Below, piece by piece: positions 17,281 through 25,329 of a stretch of 64,000 nt of DNA. How positions within the stretch are numbered: position 1 is the stretch's first letter; every line of letters starts with the position of its first letter. The DNA lies in contig NZ_JAFMYU010000020.1 in the NCBI RefSeq assembly GCF_017353255.1, forward strand, positions 1-64,000. Reading direction: 5' to 3'. Source of the DNA: Fibrella aquatilis. GTDB lineage: Bacteria; Bacteroidota; Bacteroidia; Cytophagales; Spirosomataceae. The notes under the pieces were generated by a model. It worked only from the letters and a program-made list of their open reading frames with translations. It did no database searches and was not told where the DNA came from. A program made the position numbers and the translations under genes.

Positions 17281-18069
17281 TTGCTTAAACGTGTTGGATT
17301 GTCTCTTTTAATGGCCGTTGCCCGTCCTGCGGCAGCCGCTATCACCAAGCTCAGCCACGCACCATTAGTGCCCAAGAGCGACTCTCGAAAACAGCCTCTA
17401 CGATTTGTCAGCGCCGATTTAGTGCCTGTAGGTCGTTCATTACGTGAGGTTGAACTTCCCCTGTTAAACGTCGAATTTTGTGGTGAATCCATGCCGCTCG
17501 AACAGGCCGATGTGCTAAGCCGCTGGCAGCACGTATTCACCTTGTTCCGATCCCATTCGGCTAGTATTGGCGATCTTCGGCAGCGGGCCGATGCCTTTTT
17601 TCCGCTTATCGACTCTACACTGGCGGCCTATGATATCCCCGCCGATTTCAAGTATATCCCTCTGGCCGAAAGTGGGTTGAAAGCGCGGGCTGTTTCGCCG
17701 AAGGGCGCCGGTGGATACTGGCAACTGATGCCCGGCACCGCCCGCGACCTGGGCCTGAAAGTAGGTGGCAGACGAGACGAACGGTTCAACACCCAAAAAG
17801 CCACCATTGCAGCCTGCCAATACCTACGGCGACTGTACGATCTGTTTGGCTCGTGGTCTCTGGTAGCGGCGGCCTATAACGTGGGACCGGGCTATGTAAA
17901 AAAACAACTGGCCCGGCAAGCTAAATGCACTTATTACCAGATGAAGCTCCCCCGCGAGACCCGTTATTATCTGTTTCGGGTGCTTCTCTACAAAGAACTC
18001 CTCTCCCGCCCCGACGACTACTCGTCTTTCCTAGGCGTGTCTCCGCTTACTGCGGCAAAACTATTCTGA
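17281..18069 (+). CDS. Lytic transglycosylase (SLT domain)
   Basis: A protein of about 262 residues that cleaves peptidoglycan glycan strands in the periplasm. The SLT fold is clear: IPADFKYIPLAESGLKARAVS with the catalytic Glu (ES motif, near residue 131), GAGGYWQLMPGTARDLGLKV, ACQYLRRLYDLFGSWSLVAAAYNVGPG, close to the MltD-type core but without LysM repeats. The start is uncertain: TTG at 17281 gives a signal-like MLKRVGLSLLMAVARPAAAA, while ATG at 17311 would shorten it. It converges with the NTF2-like lipoprotein, with H8 between them. Confidence 0.85.
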   Translation: MLKRVGLSLLMAVARPAAAAITKLSHAPLVPKSDSRKQPLRFVSADLVPVGRSLREVELPLLNVEFCGESMPLEQADVLSRWQHVFTLFRSHSASIGDLRQRADAFFPLIDSTLAAYDIPADFKYIPLAESGLKARAVSPKGAGGYWQLMPGTARDLGLKVGGRRDERFNTQKATIAACQYLRRLYDLFGSWSLVAAAYNVGPGYVKKQLARQAKCTYYQMKLPRETRYYLFRVLLYKELLSRPDDYSSFLGVSPLTAAKLF

Positions 18070-18080
18070 AGAAGTCTTCT

Positions 18081-18148
18081 GTTTACAGTTTACTGTCTTC
18101 TGTTGCGATCCGAAGCCGGATCGCAACAGAAGACAGTAAACTGTAAAC
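18081..18148. repeat. Long intergenic inverted repeat H8 (convergent genes)
   Basis: Arms 18081-18112 and 18117-18148 pair perfectly over 32 bp with only a 4-nt loop (AAGC), the tightest of the series. The stem words (GTTTACAGTTTACTGTCTTCTGTTGC) belong to the H6/H7 family. It lies between convergent genes. Confidence 0.93.
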
Positions 18149-18153
18149 TCTTT

Positions 18154-18606
18154 CTACTGCCTCGCCCGCACGGGCAGGCCTTCCAGTTGGGCGAAGCTCA
18201 GTTTCCAGGTATCGTCGGCGGCTTTCTTCCAAAGGAGAGTAAAGTTACCCTCGCCAATGCCGCGTGGTTCGCCGGGGGCTTCAGGCAGTACATCAACCGA
18301 ATAAGTACCAGCTTCATAGGCCATAGTAGCGTCATTGCCGGTACTGATGGCACTCGTTTTCAGGTTGGTGATGGTCGGTACCGTGGCGCGAACCCACTTC
18401 TCAGCCACCTCCGATTTACCGGTGAAGCGGCTTTCGCCCTGTAGAAACTGCACGTTATCGTCGAGCATCGCCACGACTTTGTCAATTTCCTTATTGTTCC
18501 AGGCCTGGATGAACTGCTGATCCATTGTGGCTACGTTGGCGGTTTCACCCGACTTGCAGGACACAAACAGGGCTACAAAGGCCAAAAGGGGCATGATCGT
18601 CTTCAT
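18154..18606 (-). CDS. NTF2-like/DUF4440 lipoprotein
   Basis: A 150-residue lipoprotein: the signal MKTIMPLLAFVALFVSC has a lipobox ending at Cys17. The mature part has the cone-shaped SnoaL/NTF2-like pattern: an N-terminal helix FIQAWNNKEIDKVVAMLDDNVQFLQGESRFTGKSEV followed by strands (MAYEAGTYSVDV, GEGNFTLLWKKAADDTWKLSF). Such proteins are small ligand-binding or enzyme-like folds with diverse roles, so no specific function is assigned. Likely anchored in the periplasm-facing membrane. Confidence 0.75.
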   Translation of the reverse strand: MKTIMPLLAFVALFVSCKSGETANVATMDQQFIQAWNNKEIDKVVAMLDDNVQFLQGESRFTGKSEVAEKWVRATVPTITNLKTSAISTGNDATMAYEAGTYSVDVLPEAPGEPRGIGEGNFTLLWKKAADDTWKLSFAQLEGLPVRARQ

Positions 18607-18705
18607 AGTGTGTGAGTTTTATGTGAAAAGAAATTAACCGTAAGGGGCAGGAATTTCTTAACGAACCCTTGCCCCTTATGTTTTAACTAACTATCAGTGA
18701 ACTGT

Positions 18706-19227
18706 TTACCAGCTCTTGCGGCGATATTCTGAGTTAGGATACGCCGAGTTGGGGTCACCATAGGCGGTGTTGAGCAGGTAGCCGTTCTTAGTCAGCACGG
18801 GCAGTTCGGCCTCGGCCACGGCGGGGGCTACTAGAGCAGCACGCGTAGTAGCTGCTGGTGTAGCTGCACGATGACTGGCGAAACCGGCGTTGCGTTTGCG
18901 TTCGGTGTGGTAAGCAGGGGCTGTACGGGCAGCGTATTCGCGCTGTTCAGCAGCCTGCGCAGCGGCGGCAGCCCGCTTATGGCGGTTGCTGATTACTTTA
19001 CCCACACCATAACCGGCGGCAGCACCCACGGCAAGGCCTACACCCGCACCCAGTTGCCGGTTACGTTTGTTGATAAGCGCGCCAGCTACGCCGCCTACAC
19101 CAGCACCAATGGCTACACCTTTAGCTTCGGGAGTCCACCGGCGACGAGGGCTTTGTGCTTCAGCAAACGAGTTGAGAAGAAAGGCCGCTAATAGGACCAG
19201 GGCGATCAATCGTTGATTGGTTTTCAT
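18706..19227 (-). CDS. Glycine-zipper exported protein
   Basis: A 173-residue protein with a signal peptide (ending near AEAQ, residue 25) and a glycine-zipper region at residues about 37-82: GVAIGAGVGGVAGALINKR and GAGVGLAVGAAAGYGVGKV, as in YMGG-like or 17-kDa-antigen-like envelope proteins that insert in membranes. An Ala/Arg-rich helix and a low-complexity tail follow (GDPNSAYPNSEYRRKSW). The role is unknown, perhaps envelope stress or membrane association. Confidence 0.7.
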   Translation of the reverse strand: MKTNQRLIALVLLAAFLLNSFAEAQSPRRRWTPEAKGVAIGAGVGGVAGALINKRNRQLGAGVGLAVGAAAGYGVGKVISNRHKRAAAAAQAAEQREYAARTAPAYHTERKRNAGFASHRAATPAATTRAALVAPAVAEAELPVLTKNGYLLNTAYGDPNSAYPNSEYRRKSW

Positions 19228-19370
19228 AGTAAACGTTGGTTTTTAAGCGTGTCTATCACTGTTTACTACAGCTTTGACAGACAGCCGAGCAAAGGGTTTA
19301 ACCCATTACTCATTAAGGCCTATAATCAACTTAGCCTAATCACCAATTGTTTACCTGAGCACTCATACGC

Positions 19371-22016
19371 TCACTCCAGCATTTTCAGCAACTCGTTGAG
19401 TTTCAACAGCGCTTCGATAGGCGTGAGGCGGTTCACGTCGATGGTACGGAGCTTGTCTTTGATGGCTTCCGATTTGGGGTCACCAGCTTCGATGATACGC
19501 AGGGCTAGTTCCCGCTCGTTGCCGAGGCCGGCCTCGCGGATGGCCTCTTTGTTGCCTTCGCGTTGGTGCGATGCCTCCAGTTGGGTCAGAATGTGGGCGG
19601 CGCGTTTCACTACGCTACCGGGCATACCAGCCATTTGCGCCACATGAATCCCGAACGAGTGCTCAGAACCACCTTCTTTCAACTTCCGCAGGAAAATTAC
19701 CTTGTTACCTACTTCCTTCACGGCCACATTGTAGTTGCGAATACGGGGCAGGTCGGCGGCGAGGTCGTTTAGCTCGTGGTAGTGAGTGGCAAACAGCGTT
19801 TTGGGGCGGCAGTCGGTGTTGTGCATATATTCGGTGATGGCCCATGCAATTGACACGCCGTCGTAGGTGCTCGTGCCCCGGCCAATTTCGTCCATCAGCA
19901 CCAGGCTTCGTTCGCTGAGGTTGTTCAGAATAGAAGCCGTTTCGGTCATTTCCACCATAAACGTACTCTCGCCCCGTGACAGGTTATCGCTTGCGCCCAC
20001 CCGCGTGAAAATCTTGTCGACCAGCCCAATATCCGCGCTCGATGCCGGCACGAAGCTGCCCGCCTGCGCCATGAGCACGATCAGGGCCACCTGCCGCAAC
20101 AGGGCCGACTTACCCGCCATATTTGGCCCAGTGATGACAATGATCTGTTGGGTTTCGTCGTCCAGGTGTACGTCGTTGGGCACGTAGGGTTCGCCGGGGG
20201 GTAATTGTTGCTCAATAACGGGGTGCCGCCCGTCTTTGATTGTCAGGGCTTTACTATCGTTGATATTGGGCCGGACGTATTTGTGCCGAACAGCTACTTT
20301 GGCAAACGAAGACAGCACGTCGAGCACCGAAATAACGCGGGCATTCTGCTGAATGGCGGCTACGTATTCACCCGTAGCAGCTACGAGTTCGCCAAACATC
20401 CGCGACTCGATGGCGAAGATCTGGTCTTCGGCATTCAGGATTTTCTCTTCGTATTCCTTCAGTTCGGGCGTGATGTAGCGCTCGGCGTTCACCAACGTCT
20501 GCTTCCTGATCCAGTCGTCGGGTACACGGTTTTTGTGGGCATTGGTTACCTCCAAATAATAGCCGAATACCTTGTTATAAGCGATTTTGAGCGAACTGAT
20601 GCCCGTACGCTGCACTTCGCGATCCTGCAACTGCAAGAGGTACTCTTTGCCCGAATACGCCAGTTTGTGCAACTCGTCAAGCTCCGCGTCGATACCCGTG
20701 CGGATCATATTACCCTGATTGCTCAGCACCGGTGGTTCGTCGCGCAGTTCGGCCTCAATACGGTCGAGGAGAAAAGAAAGCGGATTGAGTTGATCAGCGT
20801 ATTTTTTCAACGATGGTGCATCGGAGTGCTGGTTTAAGGCCGTAATCAGCATTTCTTTGATAGGCAGCACGTGTTGCAACGACCGTTTTAGTTGCACCAT
20901 TTCGCGGGGGTTAATCCGCCGCACCGCCACCTTCGACACCAGCCGTTCCAGGTCGCCAATCTGTTTTAGGTGCGCCAGCATGGCGTCGAGCAGGTCGGGG
21001 TCGCCGGTAAGGAGTGAGACCAGGTTCAGCCGTTCGTCGATGAGGGCTTTTTCTTTCAGAGGCAGCATGAGCCACTTACGCAGCAGCCGCGCGCCCATGG
21101 GCGTCACGGTCTGGTCGAGAATCTGAATCAGCGGAATGCCCCCCTCCTGCTGTGCCGCCACCAGCTCGAGGTTACGAATCGTGAACCGGTCGAGCCAGAC
21201 GTAGCGGTCTTCTTCCAGGCGCGTAACGCGCTGAATATGTTGCAGGTCTTTGTGCTCGGTCTCGTTGAGATAGTGCAGAATGACCCCCGCCGCAATGATC
21301 CCGTCGGGCAGGCCGTCGATACCGAAGCCTTTGAGTGAGGTAGTCTGGAAGTGCTGCCGCAGGTAGTTGTAGCTAAAGTCGTAGGTGAAGGCCCAGTCTT
21401 CGAGCGTGTAGGTATGAAACTTGTCGCCAAAGAGGTTACCAAACTCGGTGCGGTTGCGCTTGCAGTAGAGCACCTCCGAGGGGTTAAAACTCTGCAACAG
21501 CTTGTCGATGTAGGCCGCATTGCCTTGCGAGGCCAGAAATTCACCCGTCGAAATATCGAGAAACGACACGCCGAACTCGTCTGCCCCTTTGCCAAAGTGC
21601 ACCGCCGCGAGGTAGTTGTTGCGCCGCCCGTCGAGCACGTTGTCGTTGAAGGAAACGCCCGGCGTAACGAGTTCAGTAACACCCCGTTTCACGATACCCT
21701 TGGCCATGGCCGGGTCTTCCAGCTGATCGCAGATGGCTACGCGCTGCCCCGCCCGCACGAGTTTGGGCAGGTGGGTGTCGAGCGAATGGTGGGGAAAACC
21801 GGCGAGTTCTTCGTTGGCTCCGCCGTTGTTGCGCTTGGTGAGCGTGATGCCCAGAATCTTGCTGGCCTTGATGGCATCTTCGCCGAAGGTCTCGTAGAAA
21901 TCACCCACCCGAAAAAGCAGCAGCGCACCCGGATATTTGGCTTTTACCTGGTTGTACTGCTTGTTGAGCGGCGTTTCTTTGGCGGGTTTTACAGACTTGT
22001 TCGGCGGGGCAGTCAT
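19371..22016 (-). CDS. mutS: DNA mismatch repair protein
   Basis: Recognises mismatches and starts strand-directed repair. The protein has 881 residues, with all MutS domains: mismatch recognition at the N-terminus (LLLFRVGDFYETFGEDA, which includes the Phe-x-Glu wedge), connector, lever/clamp helices, and ATPase with Walker A GPNMAGKSALLRQV (about residues 622-635), SRGESTFMVEM, Walker B LVLMDEIGRGTSTYDG and TLFATHYHEL. The C-terminus carries the helix-rich dimerisation tail (LTPIEALLKLNELLKML). A -7 promoter element is about 27 nt upstream of the ATG. Confidence 0.97.
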   Translation of the reverse strand: MTAPPNKSVKPAKETPLNKQYNQVKAKYPGALLLFRVGDFYETFGEDAIKASKILGITLTKRNNGGANEELAGFPHHSLDTHLPKLVRAGQRVAICDQLEDPAMAKGIVKRGVTELVTPGVSFNDNVLDGRRNNYLAAVHFGKGADEFGVSFLDISTGEFLASQGNAAYIDKLLQSFNPSEVLYCKRNRTEFGNLFGDKFHTYTLEDWAFTYDFSYNYLRQHFQTTSLKGFGIDGLPDGIIAAGVILHYLNETEHKDLQHIQRVTRLEEDRYVWLDRFTIRNLELVAAQQEGGIPLIQILDQTVTPMGARLLRKWLMLPLKEKALIDERLNLVSLLTGDPDLLDAMLAHLKQIGDLERLVSKVAVRRINPREMVQLKRSLQHVLPIKEMLITALNQHSDAPSLKKYADQLNPLSFLLDRIEAELRDEPPVLSNQGNMIRTGIDAELDELHKLAYSGKEYLLQLQDREVQRTGISSLKIAYNKVFGYYLEVTNAHKNRVPDDWIRKQTLVNAERYITPELKEYEEKILNAEDQIFAIESRMFGELVAATGEYVAAIQQNARVISVLDVLSSFAKVAVRHKYVRPNINDSKALTIKDGRHPVIEQQLPPGEPYVPNDVHLDDETQQIIVITGPNMAGKSALLRQVALIVLMAQAGSFVPASSADIGLVDKIFTRVGASDNLSRGESTFMVEMTETASILNNLSERSLVLMDEIGRGTSTYDGVSIAWAITEYMHNTDCRPKTLFATHYHELNDLAADLPRIRNYNVAVKEVGNKVIFLRKLKEGGSEHSFGIHVAQMAGMPGSVVKRAAHILTQLEASHQREGNKEAIREAGLGNERELALRIIEAGDPKSEAIKDKLRTIDVNRLTPIEALLKLNELLKMLE

Positions 22017-22042
22017 CGCAAAAATGAGGGAGGTCGTTTACA

Positions 22043-22050
22043 CAAATTTA
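22043..22050 (-). promoter_or_regulatory. Putative -7 element of mutS promoter
   Basis: Minus-strand TAAATTTG, a perfect TAnnTTTG, placed so that transcription would start about 20 nt before the mutS ATG. No TTTG is found at the ideal upstream distance. Confidence 0.5.
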
Positions 22051-22100
22051 CCCATTTTTGGCCAGATTTGGGGCATGAAAGCGAGCAATTACCACCATTC

Positions 22101-22643
22101 ATGACCCCACCCCGCAAACTAGCTCTTGATCAGTTGAACCGGCTTTCGGTTAATGAATTCAAAGCCGCTGAGAAGTTTCCGTACTGCCTGATTCTGGACG
22201 ATATCCGCAGCCTCAACAACGTGGGATCGGTGTTCCGTACGGCCGATGCCTTCCGGACCGAGCGGCTCTACCTGGCGGGTATAACCGGCACGCCACCCCA
22301 CCGCGACATTACCAAAACGGCCATTGGTGCCACTGAATCTGTTGATTGGACCCACGTCCCGGACGTCGATGCCCTGGTGGCTCAATTGCAGGCAGATGGC
22401 TACGTGATTGTGGCTATTGAGCAGGCGGAGAACAGCACTCTGCTCTCAAATTTCAAACCCGAGCCAAACAAACGATACGCCTTCGTGTTTGGCAACGAGG
22501 TGACGGGTGTGCGCGACAGCGTAGTGCAGCAGGCCGACGTTGTGGTGGAGATACCTCAGTTTGGCACCAAGCATTCACTCAACATTGCCGTTACGGCGGG
22601 CATTGTCTGCTGGGATGTCGTAAACAAAATAACAAAAACTTAA
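22101..22643 (+). CDS. SpoU/TrmH-family RNA 2'-O-methyltransferase
   Basis: A 180-residue SPOUT-fold enzyme methylating a ribose in tRNA or rRNA with S-adenosylmethionine. All three family motifs are present: motif 1 NNVGSVFRTADAF, motif 2 FVFGNEVTGV, motif 3 IPQFGTKHSLNIAVTAGI, the trefoil knot that binds the cofactor. It lacks the N-terminal substrate-recognition domain of RlmB-type enzymes, so it is a minimal form. The ATG at 22101 (MTPPRKLAL) is preferred; an open frame runs further upstream, but that stretch is antisense to mutS. The target nucleotide is not predictable. Confidence 0.88.
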   Translation: MTPPRKLALDQLNRLSVNEFKAAEKFPYCLILDDIRSLNNVGSVFRTADAFRTERLYLAGITGTPPHRDITKTAIGATESVDWTHVPDVDALVAQLQADGYVIVAIEQAENSTLLSNFKPEPNKRYAFVFGNEVTGVRDSVVQQADVVVEIPQFGTKHSLNIAVTAGIVCWDVVNKITKT

Positions 22644-22706
22644 CATTGGATTTGCATTTATGCCGATTTAATCGTATTTCTTTGTAGATTTTTTTAATCT
22701 ACTATC

Positions 22707-23231
22707 ATGTCAAAGAAAACAGATAAACCCAAGAAATACGCCTCACTAGCTACCGACCTCGTCGGGGCTATAGAAGACAAAGTTGGTCAGATGGCCGACG
22801 GTTCGAAGAAAGTAGCCAAGTCAATTGAAAAAACGGCAAAGCAATTGGCCAAGAAATTGACCAAGATGCGCGATAAGGCTGCTAAAAAGCAATTGGCGCT
22901 CAGCGAAAAAGCGGCGAAGAAGGAAGAAAAAAAAGCGCATAAAGACGCCAAAAAAGCTATCAAAAACGCAGCCAAGGCCGAGAAGAATGCGAACAGGGCG
23001 CAAGGCAAGAAAGCGAAAGCAGCCGATAAACAACCTAAGGCAGCCCCGTTGAAAGCAGTGGTTATGCCCGCTCCCAAACCAGCGTCGGCCAATAAGGCCG
23101 TTGCGCCAAAAGTCACACCTGCACCGAAAGCATCAGCTCCTAAGACAACATCTACCAGCAAGCCAGCCACTGCCCCAGCCGCCAAAGCGCCCGCTGACAG
23201 CCAGCCCGCTGCCGACGGCACAGACGCCTAG
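22707..23231 (+). CDS. Lys/Ala-rich histone H1-like protein
   Basis: A 174-residue, very basic low-complexity protein. Residues 1-100 are Lys/Ala-rich and likely helical (KKVAKSIEKTAKQLAKKLTK, KKEEKKAHKDAKKAIKNAAK); residues 105-174 are an Ala/Pro/Lys-rich flexible tail (VTPAPKASAPKTTS) ending in an acidic tip. This resembles histone H1-like or AlgP-like nucleoid-associated proteins, so non-specific DNA or RNA binding is plausible. A possible promoter is TTTG at 22651-22654 with TTTCTTTG at 22677-22684. A clean intrinsic terminator follows. Confidence 0.65.
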   Translation: MSKKTDKPKKYASLATDLVGAIEDKVGQMADGSKKVAKSIEKTAKQLAKKLTKMRDKAAKKQLALSEKAAKKEEKKAHKDAKKAIKNAAKAEKNANRAQGKKAKAADKQPKAAPLKAVVMPAPKPASANKAVAPKVTPAPKASAPKTTSTSKPATAPAAKAPADSQPAADGTDA

Positions 23232-23248
23232 AAAACGCCTACAGGATT

Positions 23249-23282
23249 CAGAAAGCCCGTTTAATACGGGCTTTCTGTTTTT
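23249..23282 (+). terminator. Intrinsic terminator after the H1-like gene
   Basis: A 12-bp perfect stem (23249-23260 with 23266-23277, CAGAAAGCCCGT/ACGGGCTTTCTG), 5-nt loop, followed by a run of T. It starts 18 nt after the stop codon. Confidence 0.9.
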
Positions 23283-23323
23283 AAAATATGATAGGTTACA
23301 TTCTGATATGTGACGTAAGCGCT

Positions 23324-23331
23324 TATCTTTA
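23324..23331 (+). promoter_or_regulatory. Candidate -7 element
   Basis: TATCTTTA, one mismatch from TAnnTTTG, 63 nt upstream of the histidine kinase start. Confidence 0.3.
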
Positions 23332-23394
23332 CGTCTACTGCCAAGCAGCCCCCGACGAATTACCGGCTCTGCAACCACCGTAATTAGCCAGTCT

Positions 23395-24300
23395 ATGAAA
23401 AATATTCTCATTTACGTGGCCCGCAACTGGTATTACGGTGTGCTGATCGTGGCCGCGTTTGTTATCATCAATGCGTACTGGCCAGCCCACCTTCAGTCGC
23501 CTACTGTAAGTTGGTATATCTGGGCGCCTACCATCCTCGGTATCTTCGTTATTGGCTATTTTGTATGGGGAAACGCCCGTGAACACCAAACGCCCTATGT
23601 GCGTAAGGAGGTACTCGACACGATTGTCCACGAATTTCAGACGCCTATATCGGCAATTAAGATGGCCGCTGATATTCTGCAAACGCCTTTTGGCCGTTCG
23701 TCTACAGAACGTATGGACAAGTACGTTCAAATGATCCGCGAGGAAACCGAACGCCTGCAACAACAGGTCGACGTAATGCTAAGCCTGGCCCGAGCCGATA
23801 GTAACCGGCTAGCCCTTTGCCTCGATACCATTGATCTCAACAACCTGATCCAATCCATTGCCGAACGCCACGGGGAGTACCTTCAGCTTTGTCTACAGGC
23901 CGCCAACCCGATGCTGGTAGCTGACCGCCTTCATCTGACCAACGTACTGCATAATCTGCTCGACAATGCCGTGAAATATAGTGCCAATGACCCAGAGTTG
24001 AAAATTCATACCGAACTGGATAAATCGGGGTTGTTGATTGCTGTTATTGACCACGGCATGGGTATTCCCAAACACCTTCAGCGGAAGGTATTTCAGCCGT
24101 TTTTTCGGGTCAGCGATGCTAATCAGGTGAATGTAAAGGGATTTGGTTTGGGGCTTAGTTATGTACAACGCATTATTGAAGCCCACGACTGGCGCATTGA
24201 ACTGGTGAGCGAAGTAGGCAAGGGCAGCGAGTTTAAAATTCGCGTTCCTCTACGCTCGTTGGCTATCCCCGATGCCCTACCCATCAGCACCCCAGCCTGA
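23395..24300 (+). CDS. Orphan sensor histidine kinase
   Basis: A 301-residue inner membrane kinase. Two membrane spans (about residues 12-28 and 43-58) bracket a very short periplasmic loop, so it probably senses the membrane or an intramembrane partner. The HisKA domain has the phospho-acceptor His79 in VHEFQTPISAIK. The ATPase domain shows the N box NLLDNAVKYS, G1 DHGMGIP, F box FQPFFRV and G2 GFGLGLSYV. No response regulator gene is adjacent, so its partner is elsewhere. It ends at an intrinsic terminator shared with the convergent hydrolase. Confidence 0.93.
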   Translation: MKNILIYVARNWYYGVLIVAAFVIINAYWPAHLQSPTVSWYIWAPTILGIFVIGYFVWGNAREHQTPYVRKEVLDTIVHEFQTPISAIKMAADILQTPFGRSSTERMDKYVQMIREETERLQQQVDVMLSLARADSNRLALCLDTIDLNNLIQSIAERHGEYLQLCLQAANPMLVADRLHLTNVLHNLLDNAVKYSANDPELKIHTELDKSGLLIAVIDHGMGIPKHLQRKVFQPFFRVSDANQVNVKGFGLGLSYVQRIIEAHDWRIELVSEVGKGSEFKIRVPLRSLAIPDALPISTPA

Positions 24301-24321
24301 TTCTGTTGCCAAACTTTTACG

Positions 24322-24360
24322 CAGAAAAGCCCATCCTGATTGTCAGGATGGGCTTTTCTG
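24322..24360. terminator. Bidirectional intrinsic terminator
   Basis: An 18-bp perfect stem (24322-24339 with 24343-24360, CAGAAAAGCCCATCCTGA) with a 3-nt loop, between convergent genes. Each strand reads GGGCTTTTCTG at the end, giving a short T-run. Confidence 0.88.
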
Positions 24361-24381
24361 CTTCGGCTGATCTAGTCTTCA

Positions 24382-25263
24382 TTAGTACGTCGTGGTGGCA
24401 GCCGACGTACGGGTTTGGTGCGCTTCCGACTGCTGAACAAATGCCACGATGTCGGTTGTTAACCGGTCTTTTTCGGTGATGTATAGACCGTGGGGGGCAC
24501 CTTCATACACTATATACGTGGCCGTGGGCAGCAGGTTGGCCGTCAACTCTCCCGACGACTCGATGGGCACCGTCTTGTCGTCATCACCGTGGATGATCAG
24601 CGTGGGTACGTTGATCTGCGTGAGATCATGACGGAAGTCCGTTGTCGAAAACGCTTTGGCGCAGTCAAGCGTGGCTTTGTGCGAAGCCATGTAAGCACGA
24701 GCAAAATCGCCGTCGAGGTGGGCTTGGCTAACGGGGTGGCTCACCAGGTTTACGCCGTAGAATTGTTTGCCGAATGTTTGCAAAAAATCGGCTCGGTCCT
24801 TTTGCATGTTCTCCAGCATATCGTCGAACACACTTTGGTCAACGCCGTCCGGGTTATCGTCTGTCTTCAACAAAAAGGGCGTTACGGCGCTGATAAAGGC
24901 CACTCGTGCCACTCGTGCACCACCGTATTTGCTCATATACCGGGCTATTTCACCGCCACCCATCGAAAAACCAACCAGGGTCACGTTATTCAGATTTAGC
25001 TCGTCGAGCAACGCTTTCAAGTCGCTGGCCAGGGTATTATAATCATACCCATCCCACGGTTTCGACGACTGGCCAAAACCACGACGGTCATAGGCAATCA
25101 CACGCATGTTGTGCTTGGGCAGTTCGGCCAGTTGGTAGTCCCACATGGAACCACTCAGCGGCCAGCCGTGAATCAACACCACGGGGTTGCCCGTACCCAA
25201 ATCCTGATAATGCAGTTTAATTTCGTTGCCATTGGCATCGGTACCCACTTTCACGTAGCTCAT
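24382..25263 (-). CDS. Alpha/beta hydrolase (non-haem chloroperoxidase-like)
   Basis: A 293-residue soluble hydrolase. It has the oxyanion segment VVLIHGWPLSGSMWDYQ, the family motif YDRRGFGQSSKPWDGYDY, the nucleophile elbow GFSMGGGE (catalytic Ser near residue 100), an acidic residue in IHGDDDKTVP and the catalytic His in EGAPHGLY. This is the pattern of cofactor-free haloperoxidase/arylesterase relatives, which mainly act as esterases. The natural substrate is unknown. It is downstream of the ThuA giant gene on the same strand, 66 nt away, and may be part of that operon. Confidence 0.88.
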   Translation of the reverse strand: MSYVKVGTDANGNEIKLHYQDLGTGNPVVLIHGWPLSGSMWDYQLAELPKHNMRVIAYDRRGFGQSSKPWDGYDYNTLASDLKALLDELNLNNVTLVGFSMGGGEIARYMSKYGGARVARVAFISAVTPFLLKTDDNPDGVDQSVFDDMLENMQKDRADFLQTFGKQFYGVNLVSHPVSQAHLDGDFARAYMASHKATLDCAKAFSTTDFRHDLTQINVPTLIIHGDDDKTVPIESSGELTANLLPTATYIVYEGAPHGLYITEKDRLTTDIVAFVQQSEAHQTRTSAATTTY

Positions 25264-25329
25264 AACGGTTTGTTGGTCAGTTTAGAATCAGTTAAACTCT
25301 ACACATTAACCATACTTATGAGAAAGGGT

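Noticed and set aside
21351-22100. N-terminal extension of the SpoU methyltransferase frame
   Set aside because: The extra 250 codons are antisense to mutS; the family motifs begin only after the ATG at 22101.
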